DNA from: Kibdelosporangium banguiense
GTDB taxonomy: Bacteria > Actinomycetota > Actinomycetes > Mycobacteriales > Pseudonocardiaceae
DNA length: 64,000 bases
Assembly (NCBI RefSeq): GCF_017876405.1
Contig: NZ_JAGINW010000001.1
Location: 3,361,203 to 3,425,202 of the forward strand
Direction of reading: 5' to 3'
Part shown: positions 36,683-45,969 of the stretch, one piece after another
Numbering within the stretch: position 1 is the stretch's first letter
Layout of the letters: each line of letters begins with the position of its first letter
The notes under the pieces: generated by a model
Told to the model about the DNA's origin: nothing
Seen by the model: only the letters and a program-made list of their open reading frames with translations
Database searches by the model: none
Translations under genes and position numbers: made by a program

Positions 36683-37156
36683 CTACAGCAGGCGGAGGAA
36701 CACGCATTGCCACTGGCCGCGATGTCGCTCCACTCGGGCGACCAGGGCGCGAGTCCGCTTCTCCTTGCCGACCTGGACTGTGTCGATGCGGGCGCAGAGT
36801 TCGACTGTGTCGGGGCCTGGGCGGCAGGTTCGGAGGGTCTGGAGTTGGTGGCGGATGCCCTTGGGCGGGGTGACACGCAGGCGGGTGAGGGTCGCCTCGT
36901 AGACCGGTCCCGCGAGCAGAGCCTGGAGCTGGCCGATCTGGCGTCTGCCGTCGAGGACTTCGAGGATCTTGGTGAGCATCAGGGTGAAGGCGCTGTCGTC
37001 GGGGGTTTCCGGCGGGGTGACCTGGGGTGTGCTGACCGGGCGCAGGCTGGTCCAGCGCTCGGTCAGCTCGGTGGGGTCTGGGAAGTCCGCCCAGGTCAGG
37101 CGGGGTTTTGTGCTGGCAGGCTCGTAGCCGCTGAGCGGCCGCAACGTGGGTGACAT
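36683..37156 (-). CDS. Rv3235-family protein (DUF6459)
   Basis: ATG 37156, with GGGGAG seven bases upstream, gives 157 residues. The N-terminal 60 residues are proline-rich and probably flexible. The C-terminal 95 form a compact domain (TLMLTKILEVLDGRRQIGQL, LAGPVYEATLTRLRV, RALVARVERHRGQWQCVFLR) typical of the actinobacterial Rv3235 family that lies near secA. In that family a SecA-associated role has been suspected only from position. Function unknown. The preceding gene outward is the small secreted protein, in divergent orientation. Confidence 0.8.
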   Translation of the reverse strand: MSPTLRPLSGYEPASTKPRLTWADFPDPTELTERWTSLRPVSTPQVTPPETPDDSAFTLMLTKILEVLDGRRQIGQLQALLAGPVYEATLTRLRVTPPKGIRHQLQTLRTCRPGPDTVELCARIDTVQVGKEKRTRALVARVERHRGQWQCVFLRLL

Positions 37157-37389
37157 CGGGTTCTCCCCCTCTGGATCGTTTGACCCTTTGAGGGCGCAGG
37201 CGGCCGGATCCGGACAAGGTTCGCCCAGCCGGATGACGCCGAATCACACTCCGTAGGAGGCGAGGATCGCTCGGTTGGAGCAACCTACGTCACCGGCCGC
37301 GTTTTATTTTCACCACGCCGGTTAATTGTCAGCAATTCTCGCTGGCTCGTATCGTCGATCCTGCCAGTCGTTCAGCTAGGAGAGTCGCG

Positions 37390-37719
37390 ATGCGCAGAAA
37401 ATTGCTGGCCGGATTGTTCTCGCTGTTCGCGGTCGTCGGTTTCACGCCGGCCGCCGCGGCCACTCAGGATCTGCCGCCGCCTGGGTGTGATGTGTGGAAG
37501 TACGACATCGCTTTCGGTGAGGGCGTCTCGGTCTTCTGCGATTACTTGCCTTACCCACCCTATATGTATCGGGTGGTCGCGACCTGCGTGGCCGGGTCGA
37601 GCCTGTGGTACGAGTACGGCTATTGGGTCGAGCAGGGACTCACGTCCCGCGCTGAATGTCAGGGAGGTCTGCTGACTCATGTACCCCGCGTCGCTCGTTA
37701 CCGCATAGACGAGCGCTAA
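37390..37719 (+). CDS. Small secreted protein with four cysteines
   Basis: ATG 37390 has AGGAGAG at a good distance and gives 109 residues. A Sec signal peptide is plain (RRKLLAGLFSLFAVVGFTPA, cut near AAA). The mature part, about 85 residues, is rich in Tyr and has four Cys (PPPGCDVWKYD, VFCDYLPYPP, ATCVAGSSLWYEYGY, AECQGG) that could form two disulfide bonds. No family recognised. It is lower in GC than its neighbours and flanked by AT-rich spacers, which hints at foreign origin. Confidence 0.65.
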   Translation: MRRKLLAGLFSLFAVVGFTPAAAATQDLPPPGCDVWKYDIAFGEGVSVFCDYLPYPPYMYRVVATCVAGSSLWYEYGYWVEQGLTSRAECQGGLLTHVPRVARYRIDER

Positions 37720-37723
37720 TATA

Positions 37724-38479
37724 CTAATAAGTCGCTTGATTGCGGCGGAGGTGTTCGAAACACAACACCGCCGCCGCACTTGCGACGTTCAATGATTCCA
37801 CTCCACCACGCATAGGAATCGACAGCAACTCGGATACGTGCGCCCTGACTTCGGCGCTCACTCCGGCGGTCTCGCTACCGAGTACGAACGCGGCCTTTTC
37901 CGGAATCGAAGCCGAGAACAGCGAAGTCCGTGCCCCCGCGTCCAACGCGAACAGGGGATACCCAGCGTCACGCAGCGCTGACGCGGCCTCCGCGGCGGTC
38001 GCGCACCGCAGTACCGGCGCGTGAAATGCGACACCTGCCGAGGCTTTGACCACGAGCGGATCGATGCCGGCGACCCCGCGCCGCGGCACGACGATCCCGC
38101 CCATCCCGGCGGCGGTCGCGGTCCGCAGGATCATGCCGACGTTGGCCGGAGTGGTGATCCCGTCGAGCACCAGCACCCCGCGCGGGGGTCGTGGCCCGGC
38201 CAACGCGTCTTCCAGCAGTTTCATCCGCGGCGCGACGATATCAGCGAGTACGCCCTGGTCCTGCTTGCCATTGCCGGCCAGCACCTTCACGCGCTGCGCG
38301 GTCGCACGCTGCACCTCGACGCCCCGCGCAGCGGCTGCGTCGAGGATCTCGCGCGCGGCAGGCCCGCGTGCCGTGTCGGCCAGGACAACCTTGTCCACTT
38401 GCAGCATCGTGTCGCCAAGCGCCTCGAGCACCGGCTTGCGGCCGTACACAGTGACAAATCTGTCCTTCGGTGACGCCAT
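37724..38479 (-). CDS. SpoU/TrmH-family RNA 2'-O-methyltransferase
   Basis: ATG 38479 gives 251 residues. An N-terminal L30e-like substrate-binding part (VYGRKPVLEALGDTMLQVDK) is followed by the knotted SPOUT domain. Its motif 1 is LDGITTPANVGMILRTA with the catalytic Asn/Arg, motif 2 is FVLGSETAGVS, and motif 3 is IPMRGGVESLNVASAAAVL. Such enzymes methylate a ribose in 23S rRNA or tRNA with S-adenosylmethionine; the target nucleotide is unknown. The stop lies 5 bases from that of the convergent secreted protein. Confidence 0.88.
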   Translation of the reverse strand: MASPKDRFVTVYGRKPVLEALGDTMLQVDKVVLADTARGPAAREILDAAAARGVEVQRATAQRVKVLAGNGKQDQGVLADIVAPRMKLLEDALAGPRPPRGVLVLDGITTPANVGMILRTATAAGMGGIVVPRRGVAGIDPLVVKASAGVAFHAPVLRCATAAEAASALRDAGYPLFALDAGARTSLFSASIPEKAAFVLGSETAGVSAEVRAHVSELLSIPMRGGVESLNVASAAAVLCFEHLRRNQATY

Positions 38480-38509
38480 GCGCGCCAGAATCCCACGGTC
38501 TGCCCGCGG

Positions 38510-38557
38510 CCTGACGACCGGCTTCGGCGACCAAACCCGCCCGAGCGGGGCGAGGGC
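38510..38557 (+). repeat. Element B, partial copy 4
   Basis: The right half of element B is present: GACCGGCTTCGGCGACCAAA and CCCGCCCGAGCGGGGCGAGG. It lies between the divergent methyltransferase and acyltransferase genes and ends 15 bases before the latter's ATG. Confidence 0.6.
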
Positions 38558-38571
38558 CATAAACTCAATGC

Positions 38572-39984
38572 ATGCCGGATCGCCTGTCCGCGGTGGACGC
38601 GTCGTTCATCTACCTGGAGGACCAGGCGACGCCGATGCACGTCGGCGGGGTCGCGGTGTTCCGCAGACCGAAGGGTGGGTTCGACTACAACGAGCTCGTC
38701 GCCATGATCGAGCAGCGGCTCGACCTCATCCCGCGCTACCGCCAGAAGGTCGTGCCGGTGCCCGGTCACCTGGCGCGGCCGGTCTGGGTGGACGACACCG
38801 AGTTCGACCTGACGCATCACGTCCGCCGCTCCGCACTGCCCAAACCGGGCAATGACGACCAGTTGCACGAGCTGGTCGCGCGCCTGATGTCCAGGCCTTT
38901 GGACCCGACGCGCCCGTTGTGGGAGACGTACCTGGTCGAGGGCTTGGCCCGGGGCCGGTTCGCGATCATCACCAAGGCGCATCTGGCGTTGGTCGACGGC
39001 ATCGGCACGATCGACATCGGCCAGCTGATCCTGGACACGTCGCCGCAGGTCGGGCACCGTAGCGACGGCGTCTGGATCCCGCAGCGCACGCCGACCCCGA
39101 CCCGCCTTCTCATGGACGCGCTCTCGGACGCCGTCCAGAGCCCCCGGGAGATAGTCGAGAACGCCCGCGCGGTGGCTGGGGACATCTTCTCCAGCACGCT
39201 TGTCCAGCGCCTCGCTGACACGGCTGGGGGCCTGGTCACGGCCATAGGCACGGCGGCGACATCTGCGCCAAGCGGCCCGCTCAACGTGAGGATCTCGCCG
39301 CAGCGACGGTTCGCCGTGGCGAGAACGAGCCTCGACGACTTCCGCGCGATTCGTAGCGAGCACAGCTGCACGGTCAACGACGCTGTCCTCGCGACGCTCG
39401 CAGGCGCGCTGAGGACCTGGCTGTTGTCGCGCGGCGAGACGGTCACCTCGTCGACCACGCTGCGCGCGCTGGTGCCGTTAGCCGTGCGCGAAGATGAAGC
39501 CGACGAGACGATCCCGGGCATGCTGGGCAACACGGTCAGCGCGAAGCTAGTCGATTTGCCAGTCGGTGAGCCGAACGCGGTCGTGCGTTTGCACCATGTC
39601 AGTCACGCTATGCGTGTGCATAACGACTCGGCTAGAAAAGTCGCGGCTGGTGCCTTACGCCGGATGAGCGGGTTCGCCCCGCCGACGCTGCACTCGCTCG
39701 GCGCACGGGCGGCCGGCTCGTTCTCCCGCCGGATCTTCAACGTGGTGATCACCAACGTGCCGGGGCCGCAGGAGTCGCTGTACGCGGGCAACGCCAAGAT
39801 GATGGAGATGTTCCCGGTCGTGCCGCTGGTGCGCAACCAGGCGCTGGCGATCGGGGTCACCTCGTACGACGGCGGCGTCTACTTCGGACTCAACGGAGAC
39901 CGGGCCGCCATGTCCGATGTGGACAACTTGGCCAGGATGGTCGAGGAGTCACTGGAAGAACTGCTTTCGACGGTAAGGGTGTGA
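38572..39984 (+). CDS. WS/DGAT-family acyltransferase
   Basis: The 470-residue protein starts at ATG 38572. It matches wax ester synthase/acyl-CoA:diacylglycerol acyltransferases from end to end (RLSAVDASFIYLEDQATPMH at the start, VITNVPGPQESLYAGNAKM near the end). The active-site motif HHxxxDG reads HLALVDG at 137-143, so the second His is replaced by Leu. That is the residue needed for catalysis in the Acinetobacter enzyme, from memory. Position matches mycobacterial tgs3 (Rv3233c/Rv3234c). It would make triacylglycerol or wax esters at the membrane if active. Confidence 0.85.
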   Translation: MPDRLSAVDASFIYLEDQATPMHVGGVAVFRRPKGGFDYNELVAMIEQRLDLIPRYRQKVVPVPGHLARPVWVDDTEFDLTHHVRRSALPKPGNDDQLHELVARLMSRPLDPTRPLWETYLVEGLARGRFAIITKAHLALVDGIGTIDIGQLILDTSPQVGHRSDGVWIPQRTPTPTRLLMDALSDAVQSPREIVENARAVAGDIFSSTLVQRLADTAGGLVTAIGTAATSAPSGPLNVRISPQRRFAVARTSLDDFRAIRSEHSCTVNDAVLATLAGALRTWLLSRGETVTSSTTLRALVPLAVREDEADETIPGMLGNTVSAKLVDLPVGEPNAVVRLHHVSHAMRVHNDSARKVAAGALRRMSGFAPPTLHSLGARAAGSFSRRIFNVVITNVPGPQESLYAGNAKMMEMFPVVPLVRNQALAIGVTSYDGGVYFGLNGDRAAMSDVDNLARMVEESLEELLSTVRV

Positions 39985-39988
39985 GGGC

Positions 39989-40480
39989 GTGCGGGTCTAC
40001 CTTCCTGGCACGGTGCCGATGCTGCAGGAGCTCAACGCGGCCGGTGAGTTCAAGCCGTTGAACGGCACCGCGTTCGCGCTGACCCCGGCGTTGCGGGAGG
40101 CGTACACGGCCGGTTCGGCCGAGGACCTCGAGTACGTCGCGATGGCCGACGCCGCGCGGGCATCGCTGCGCCTGTTGGCCGCCGATCCTGAGGCGATGCG
40201 CCGTCGCGTGGTCATCGCGGCCGATGTGGACGGTGTGACTGTGCGGCCCGACCTGGACAATTCGGTGGTCCGGCTCTCGGGCCCGGTGCAGCTCAAGGAC
40301 ATCGCGGCGATCCACCTCGACGCACCCGAGGCGGAACAGGCCGTCGCCGCGGCCGCCGAGGTGATCGACGCTGCGGACATGGGGGATGAGGACGCAGAAT
40401 TCCTTCTGGGTGACGCCGAGGACCACGACCTGGCCTGGTACGCCACCCAGGAACTGCCTTTCCTGCTGGAGCTGATGTAG
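39989..40480 (+). CDS. DUF6912 family protein (Rv3231c-like)
   Basis: The 163-residue protein starts at GTG 39989, five bases after the acyltransferase stop, so both probably share a transcript. It begins MRVYLPGTVPMLQELNAAGE and has no signal peptide or membrane segment. The conserved end is HDLAWYATQELPFLLEL. The strongly acidic C-terminal half contains DMGDEDAEFLLGDAEDHD. Function is unknown in all actinobacteria. Synteny with mycobacteria is the main support. Confidence 0.82.
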   Translation: MRVYLPGTVPMLQELNAAGEFKPLNGTAFALTPALREAYTAGSAEDLEYVAMADAARASLRLLAADPEAMRRRVVIAADVDGVTVRPDLDNSVVRLSGPVQLKDIAAIHLDAPEAEQAVAAAAEVIDAADMGDEDAEFLLGDAEDHDLAWYATQELPFLLELM

Positions 40481-40490
40481 GGAGCCGCTG

Positions 40491-42134
40491 ATGGACGCCG
40501 TTTCGTCCGTGCCAGTCCCGGTCAACGAGCCGATCAGGGCGTACGCGCCCGGCAGCACGGAACGTGAGTCACTGCGAGCGAGAATCGCCGAACTGGAAGG
40601 CGTCCAGTTCGACTTCACCCAGACCATCGGCGGCCAGGAGCGGATGGCCGGCGGCGACCGGGTGGACGTCGTCCAGCCGCACGACCGGGCCCACATCCTG
40701 GGCCGGACGGCACAGGCCACGCCCGACGACGTGGCCGCGGCCGTCGCGGCAGCCAAAGCAGCCGCGCCCGCATGGCGTGACCTGCCGTTCGACGAACGAG
40801 CCGCGATCCTCCTGCGGGCCGCGGACCTGCTGTCCGGGCCGTGGCGGGACACACTGAACGCGGCGACAGTCCTCGGCCAGTCCAAGTCGGTGCAGCAGGC
40901 CGAGATCGACAGCGCCTGCGAACTGATCGACTTCTGGCGCTTCAACGTCTCCTTCGCCCGCAGGCTCATCGAGGAGCAACCCGAGTCCAGCCCCGGCATC
41001 TGGAACCGGTTCGACCACCGGCCGCTGGACGGCTTCGTCGTCGCGATCACGCCCTTCAACTTCACCGCGATCGCCGGAAACCTGCCGACCGCGCCCGCCC
41101 TGATGGGCAACACCGTGGTCTGGAAGCCGTCGCCGACCCAGTCATTGGCCGCGCACCACATGATGCGCCTGCTCGAAGCCGCCGGCCTGCCGCCCGGCGT
41201 GATCAACCTGGTGACCGGCGACGGGCACGCGGTCAGCGAGGTCGCGCTGCGCGACCCGGACTTCGCCGGACTGCATTTCACCGGCTCCACCAAGACTTTC
41301 AAGCACCTCTGGCGCACCATCGGCGAAAACCTGGACACCTACCGGGCATATCCGCGGATAGTAGGAGAGACCGGCGGCAAGGATTTCGTTGTGGCACACG
41401 GGTCCGCGGACCCGAAAGCGTTGACCGTCGGACTGGTTCGCGGCGCTTTCGAGTACCAGGGCCAGAAATGCTCGGCCGCGTCCCGCGCCTACATCGCGCG
41501 TTCCCTCTGGGAAGGCGGAGTCCGCGACGAACTCGTCGAAACGACAAAGTCCTTGTCCTACGGCGATGTCACGGACTTCGCACACTTCGGCGGAGCCGTG
41601 ATCGACTCACGCGCGTTCGCCAAGCACTCAGCCTTGTTCGAACAGGTCCGCGCCGAGGGCAAACCGGACGTGCTCACCGGAGGCTCGGCTGACGACAGCA
41701 TCGGATTCTTCGTCCAGCCCACAATCCTCCTCGGCGACGACCCAGGCCACGAGATCTTCCGAACCGAGTACTTCGGCCCAATCCTCGCGGTGCACGTCTT
41801 CGACGACGCCGACTACTCCAAGATCCTCGAAACCGTCGACACAGCCGCCCCATACGGCCTGACCGGCGCCGTCTTCGCAACCGACAGGCACGCAGTCGAG
41901 GAAGCCCAACGCGCCCTACGATTCGCCGCCGGCAACTTCTACATCAACGACAAGCCAACAGGCGCCGTCGTCGGCCAGCAACCATTCGGCGGCAGCCGCG
42001 CCTCAGGCACAAACGACAAAGCCGGATCAATCTTCAACCTGCAACGCTGGATCAGCCCCCGCTCAATCAAGGAGACCTTCGTCCCACCGACCACCCACAC
42101 ATACCCCCACATGAGAGACCACCCACCCGAGTGA
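40491..42134 (+). CDS. pruA: L-glutamate gamma-semialdehyde dehydrogenase (P5C dehydrogenase)
   Basis: ATG 40491 gives 547 residues, full length for the monofunctional group. The NAD-binding and catalytic motifs are intact: ITPFNFTAIAGNLPTAPALM, HFTGSTKTF, GETGGKDFV with the general base Glu, and YQGQKCSAASRAYI with the nucleophile Cys. It oxidises glutamate semialdehyde, formed from proline, to glutamate. Proline dehydrogenase is not next to it. It follows DUF6912 by 10 bases. The stop codon TGA is the first part of the terminal hairpin of element A. Confidence 0.93.
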   Translation: MDAVSSVPVPVNEPIRAYAPGSTERESLRARIAELEGVQFDFTQTIGGQERMAGGDRVDVVQPHDRAHILGRTAQATPDDVAAAVAAAKAAAPAWRDLPFDERAAILLRAADLLSGPWRDTLNAATVLGQSKSVQQAEIDSACELIDFWRFNVSFARRLIEEQPESSPGIWNRFDHRPLDGFVVAITPFNFTAIAGNLPTAPALMGNTVVWKPSPTQSLAAHHMMRLLEAAGLPPGVINLVTGDGHAVSEVALRDPDFAGLHFTGSTKTFKHLWRTIGENLDTYRAYPRIVGETGGKDFVVAHGSADPKALTVGLVRGAFEYQGQKCSAASRAYIARSLWEGGVRDELVETTKSLSYGDVTDFAHFGGAVIDSRAFAKHSALFEQVRAEGKPDVLTGGSADDSIGFFVQPTILLGDDPGHEIFRTEYFGPILAVHVFDDADYSKILETVDTAAPYGLTGAVFATDRHAVEEAQRALRFAAGNFYINDKPTGAVVGQQPFGGSRASGTNDKAGSIFNLQRWISPRSIKETFVPPTTHTYPHMRDHPPE

Positions 42135-42250
42135 ACCCCGTGCGAACGGCCCTTTCGCACGGGTTCGCCTCTTGAAAACCCCTGCTCACCCGCCATCCCT
42201 TGTAGACTGGAGCAGGGCCGCCCCCCCAGTGGACGGGTGGGGGCTGTCAC
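42133..42250 (-). repeat. Element A, copy 2 (opposite orientation)
   Basis: Read on the minus strand the order is the same as in copy 1: CAGCCCCCACCC..GGGGGGGCGG, CCCTGCTCCAGTCTA, then the terminal hairpin with arms GAACCCGTGCGAA and TTCGCACGGGGTTC (42133-42166). The hairpin starts inside the pruA stop codon and may end pruA transcription. Confidence 0.78.
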
Positions 42251-42271
42251 TTATGTAAGGGCTGGGCGGGT

Positions 42272-42505
42272 TCGTATTTGCGCTCCACTTCGGCTCGGCA
42301 ACCGGGCAGGGGGCGCCAACCCGGCCCGCCGGACCTTCACCTCGCCAACCAGGGTTCCGTTGCGACCGGGGGCGCTGACCGGGGCTCGGACCTTTCGTCT
42401 CGGCAACTGGGCTCGCTTCCCGCTCGGGGGGTGCTGACCGCGCCTGCCAGGACCTTCTCCCCGTCGATCGGCGCTCTTTTCGGCTGGGGCGCTGGCCTCT
42501 TCAGT
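42272..42505 (-). repeat. Tandem array of repeat D, four degenerate units
   Basis: Units begin near 42272, 42331, 42388 and 42450 and are 56-62 bases long. On the plus strand each has the pattern GGACCTT..C.TCGGCAACTGGG, then a GC-rich part ending GGCGCTGACC. On the minus strand they match repeat D at 22610-22760. Together with element A they fill the 526-base gap after pruA, which has no gene. Confidence 0.55.
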
Positions 42506-42613
42506 TCAGTGAGTGGCTTCGATCACGCTTGAGAGGACGCGCCCGACGGCCCTGCCAGTCGCATGTCTTCTTCGCGATGAGAACTCAGGTTGGACCTGGG
42601 GCCGGCAATGAAA

Positions 42614-42645
42614 AACCCTCGTGAGTGCGGGCACTCACGAGGGTT
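42614..42645 (-). terminator. Intrinsic terminator of the lipoprotein gene
   Basis: A 14-15 bp perfect stem (AACCCTCGTGAGTGC and its complement) is followed on the minus strand by a run of five T. It begins 16 bases after the lipoprotein stop. Confidence 0.88.
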
Positions 42646-42660
42646 GATCTGTGGTTCTTG

Positions 42661-43485
42661 CTAGCGGGGCATCTCGCCGACCTGGTCGGCGGGCGGGGCG
42701 GTGATGGTCACCGGCTTGCCCCAGTCTTTGTAGGTCATCTTCATGGAGACGTTCTGGCCCATCGCGGCCATCTTGGTGGTGATCTGGACCGGCAGGTTGT
42801 CGGAGTTGGCCCAGAGTTCCATGTTCATCTTGTCCAGGCCGCCCTTGGTCGCGTCCTCGGCCGCCTTCTTGACGTTCGGGTCGCTGGACTGGGCCATCTT
42901 GGCCATGTCGAGGGTGATCCAGTAGTGCGTGGTCTGCTCGCCGTCGAGCGTCTCTTTCTCCTGCTTGGTGATGGTGCCCGCGGTCTTGAGCTGCTCCATC
43001 TGCTTGCCGACGTCGAAGCTGTCGTCGATGCTGTCGAGCATCGTGCCCATCTGCTTGGAGATGGGGTCGTCACCATCTTTACTGATCTTGACCCACGGCT
43101 TTGTGCTCGAGCCGCCGCCCATGCCGGCGGGCAGCTTCATGTAGAGCACCTTGTCGATGAGGATCATTTCCATCTTCATGGTGGACATGTCCATGGTCAT
43201 CTGCATCGCCGGGTTGGCGTCCATCTTGACCTGGCCGTCGACCTTGATGCTCTGACCAGCGGCTTCCATGGTCATCGCGATCTTGGCGCTCTGCTTGGCC
43301 TTGCTGTTGTCGTTGATCGCCGCGGCCAGACCGAGTGCGTCGAAGGTCTTGCTCTGGCCGCTGTCGCCACCGGTGCCGCCACCCGTGCCGTCCCCGGCCA
43401 CCGGCGTGCCGGCCTGCTTGCTGCCACAAGCGGTCAAACTGAGCGCGAGCGCCAGGCTCGCCGCCACCAATCCTGTCTTCCGCAT
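42661..43485 (-). CDS. LppX/LprG-like lipoprotein
   Basis: ATG 43485 gives 274 residues. A lipoprotein signal (RKTGLVAASLALALSLTACG) ends in the lipobox LTAC with the lipidated Cys at 20. After a glycine-rich spacer comes a beta-rich domain with very many Met (AMQMTMDMSTMKMEMILIDK), probably the LppX_LprAFG/LolA-like half-barrel that binds acyl chains. The function would be carrying or holding lipids at the outer face of the membrane. It has its own terminator and appears to be monocistronic. Confidence 0.8.
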   Translation of the reverse strand: MRKTGLVAASLALALSLTACGSKQAGTPVAGDGTGGGTGGDSGQSKTFDALGLAAAINDNSKAKQSAKIAMTMEAAGQSIKVDGQVKMDANPAMQMTMDMSTMKMEMILIDKVLYMKLPAGMGGGSSTKPWVKISKDGDDPISKQMGTMLDSIDDSFDVGKQMEQLKTAGTITKQEKETLDGEQTTHYWITLDMAKMAQSSDPNVKKAAEDATKGGLDKMNMELWANSDNLPVQITTKMAAMGQNVSMKMTYKDWGKPVTITAPPADQVGEMPR

Positions 43486-43589
43486 TCTGCGTCCTACCCC
43501 AGCTAGTGCGTCGGATTCCTGTGCCCGCAGGTCAAACTATCAGCGGTTGTCCGAATACTTGGACGTCGGGGTATATCGTGAGGTTCCAG

Positions 43590-44630
43590 TTATTCGCTAC
43601 CGATTTCACGCTGTGTCTCGTCGATACCCGCACGTGACGACAGCAGCCGGCGCAGTGATTCCAGCCTGCCTTTGGTCGCGTGCCCATCTGTGACAACCGT
43701 GTCGAGCATGCAGTCTGGATCTTCAGGTTCGCCCAGATGCCCACAACCAGGCGGACATTCCTCAGCTGCCTCAACGAATTCGTCGAACGCCGCGACGATG
43801 TCGTCGGGTGAGATATGCGCCAGGCCGAAAGATCGAATACCGGGCGTGTCGATCACCCAGCCGCCGTCCGGCAGCGGCAGCGCGACCGCGGTCACCGAGG
43901 TGTGGCGGCCTTTGCCGACCGCGCTGACCACGCCGGTCTCCCGCTCGGCATCCGGCACGAGTTTGTTCACGAGTGTGGACTTGCCCACACCCGAGTGCCC
44001 GACCAGGGCGGACACCCGGTCGTGCAGGCGTTCACGCACCTCGTCGGGCTCACGGTCCTGCCTGGTCACGAGGATCGGCAAGGTCAGATCCGCGTACGCG
44101 GCGATCAGGTCGTCCGGGCTGGCCAGGTCGGCCTTGGTCAGGCAGAGCACCGGCTCCAGCCCGCCCGCATAGGCCGCGACCAGGGCACGGTCGATGAAAC
44201 CGGTCCGCGGCGGCGGGTCGGCCAGTGCGACCACGATCAGCAGCTGTTCCGCGTTCGCGACCACGACGCGCTCGAACGGGTCCGTGTCGTCGGCGGTCCG
44301 ACGCAGCACGCTGGTGCGTTCGGCCACACGGACGATCCGCGCGAGCGTGTCCGGTTTGCCGCTTGTGTCGCCGACCAGGTCGACGTTGTCGCCGATGACC
44401 ACCGGCGTGCGGCCGAGTTCACGCGCCCGCATCGCCACGACCAGCTGTTTCGGGTCTCCGCCGAGGGCGCACGTCCAGCGCCCGCGGTCTTTGCCCACCA
44501 CCATCGCGCTGAGCGCGTCAGCATGCTCAGGACGGCGTTTGGTGCGGGGCCTGGTGCCGCGACCTGGACGTACACGCACGTCCGCTTCGTCGAGCCTGCT
44601 CCAGTCGCGGCGCCGGTCCCGCGGGCTCAC
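43590..44630 (-). CDS. rsgA: Ribosome small subunit-dependent GTPase A
   Basis: GTG 44630 gives 346 residues and leaves one base after the aroA stop, so the two are coupled. After an N-terminal OB-fold (VVGKDRGRWTCALGG) comes the circularly permuted GTPase: G4 LTKADL first, then G1 GHSGVGKSTLVN, the G2 region RHTS and G3 DTPG. The zinc knuckle ECPPGCGHLGEPEDPDC closes it. RsgA checks maturation of the 30S subunit. The aroA-rsgA pair is conserved in mycobacteria (Rv3227-Rv3228). Confidence 0.93.
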   Translation of the reverse strand: MSPRDRRRDWSRLDEADVRVRPGRGTRPRTKRRPEHADALSAMVVGKDRGRWTCALGGDPKQLVVAMRARELGRTPVVIGDNVDLVGDTSGKPDTLARIVRVAERTSVLRRTADDTDPFERVVVANAEQLLIVVALADPPPRTGFIDRALVAAYAGGLEPVLCLTKADLASPDDLIAAYADLTLPILVTRQDREPDEVRERLHDRVSALVGHSGVGKSTLVNKLVPDAERETGVVSAVGKGRHTSVTAVALPLPDGGWVIDTPGIRSFGLAHISPDDIVAAFDEFVEAAEECPPGCGHLGEPEDPDCMLDTVVTDGHATKGRLESLRRLLSSRAGIDETQREIGSE

Positions 44631-44631
44631 G

Positions 44632-45897
44632 TCAGTGGCCTCCGCCGAGCATCTGCTGCCACAGCCCGGGGAAGTCCGGGATCGTCTTGCTGGTGCAGGC
44701 GATGTCGTCGACCTCGACACCGGACACGACCAGGCCGAGGATCGCGCCGGCAGTGGCCATCCGGTGATCGGCGTAGGCGCCCCACGAACCACCATGCAGC
44801 GGTTTCGGCCGGATGATCAGACCGTCCTCGGTCTCCTCGGCGTCGCCGCCGAGCGCGTTCAGTTCATTCACCAACGCTGCGAGACGGTCTGTCTCGTGGC
44901 CACGCAGGTGCGCGATGCCGCGCAGGACAGACTGCCCGTCGGCCAGTGCCGCCAGTGCGGCGATGGTCGGCGTCAGCTCACCGACTTCGTGCAGGTCAAC
45001 GTCCACACCGGACAGTCTGGCCGGTCCGGACACCGTGAGCCCGTTCTCGTCCAGCTCGACCGTGCAACCCATGGCCAGCAGGATCCCGCGGATGTCGTCG
45101 CCGGGCTGGGTTGTGGACGTCGGCCAGCCGCTGATCGTCACGGTGCCACCGGTGACGGCGGCCGCCGCGAGGAACGGCGTGGCGTTGGACAGATCCGGCT
45201 CGACGACCCATTCACGGCCACGGATCGGACCCGGCTGGACACGCCACGTGTTGGGCTCGGAGTCGTCCACATCGACGCCCGCGGCGCGCAGCATGTCCAC
45301 GGTCATCTCGATGTGCGGCATGGACGGAACCGGTTTGCCGTCGTGCACGACCGTCAAACCCTTGTCGTAACGAGGTCCGGAGAGCAACAGCCCGGACACG
45401 AACTGCGACGAGGCGGACGCGTCGATGGTGACTTCGCCACCCGCGAGGGCACCTTTTCCGTGCATCGTGAAGGGAAGGCGGTCACCCGTGATGTCGGCGC
45501 CGAGGCCGCGCAACGCGTTCAGGATCGTCCCCATCGGACGCTCGCGGGCGTACTCGTCGCCGTCGAAACGGATCTCACCGGCCGCGATGGCCGCAGCGGG
45601 CGGGACAAACCGCATGACCGTCCCGGCCAGTCCGCAGTCGACGTCCGCCGGGCCGCGTAGCGTGTTCGGTGTGACCAGCCAGTCTTCGTTCTCGTCGGTG
45701 ATCTCCGCGCCGAGCGAACGCAGTGCAGCGGCCATCAGATTGGTGTCGCGGCTGCGCAGTGGGACGCGGACGGCGGACGGGCTGTCGGCCAGTGCTGCCA
45801 GGACGAGTGCGCGGTTGGTGATCGACTTGGACCCGGGAATCGATACGGCGGCACGCACCGGTCCGGCGGCGGCAGGGGCAGGCCAAGGCTGCGTCAT
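44632..45897 (-). CDS. aroA: 3-phosphoshikimate 1-carboxyvinyltransferase (EPSP synthase)
   Basis: ATG 45897 gives 421 residues. The substrate loop is [20 protein letters not shown] near residue 20, followed by [13 protein letters not shown] and [16 protein letters not shown]. The C-terminal [16 protein letters not shown] contains the Arg that contacts phosphoenolpyruvate. The enzyme makes EPSP from shikimate-3-phosphate in the aromatic amino acid pathway. It is divergent to the SRAP gene with 72 bases between starts and is followed directly by rsgA. Confidence 0.95.
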   Translation of the reverse strand: MTQPWPAPAAAGPVRAAVSIPGSKSITNRALVLAALADSPSAVRVPLRSRDTNLMAAALRSLGAEITDENEDWLVTPNTLRGPADVDCGLAGTVMRFVPPAAAIAAGEIRFDGDEYARERPMGTILNALRGLGADITGDRLPFTMHGKGALAGGEVTIDASASSQFVSGLLLSGPRYDKGLTVVHDGKPVPSMPHIEMTVDMLRAAGVDVDDSEPNTWRVQPGPIRGREWVVEPDLSNATPFLAAAAVTGGTVTISGWPTSTTQPGDDIRGILLAMGCTVELDENGLTVSGPARLSGVDVDLHEVGELTPTIAALAALADGQSVLRGIAHLRGHETDRLAALVNELNALGGDAEETEDGLIIRPKPLHGGSWGAYADHRMATAGAILGLVVSGVEVDDIACTSKTIPDFPGLWQQMLGGGH

Positions 45898-45969
45898 GCG
45901 TCGATGATCCCCCATCCACTCGCCATGCTCGCGCGCACGTGCCACGATTCTGTTGGAGGTGTTGTCACA

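Noticed and set aside
42272..42505. Possible CRISPR array because of regular 57-62 base units
   Set aside because: The units are degenerate along their whole length, with no constant repeat and unique spacer division, and no cas gene is near.
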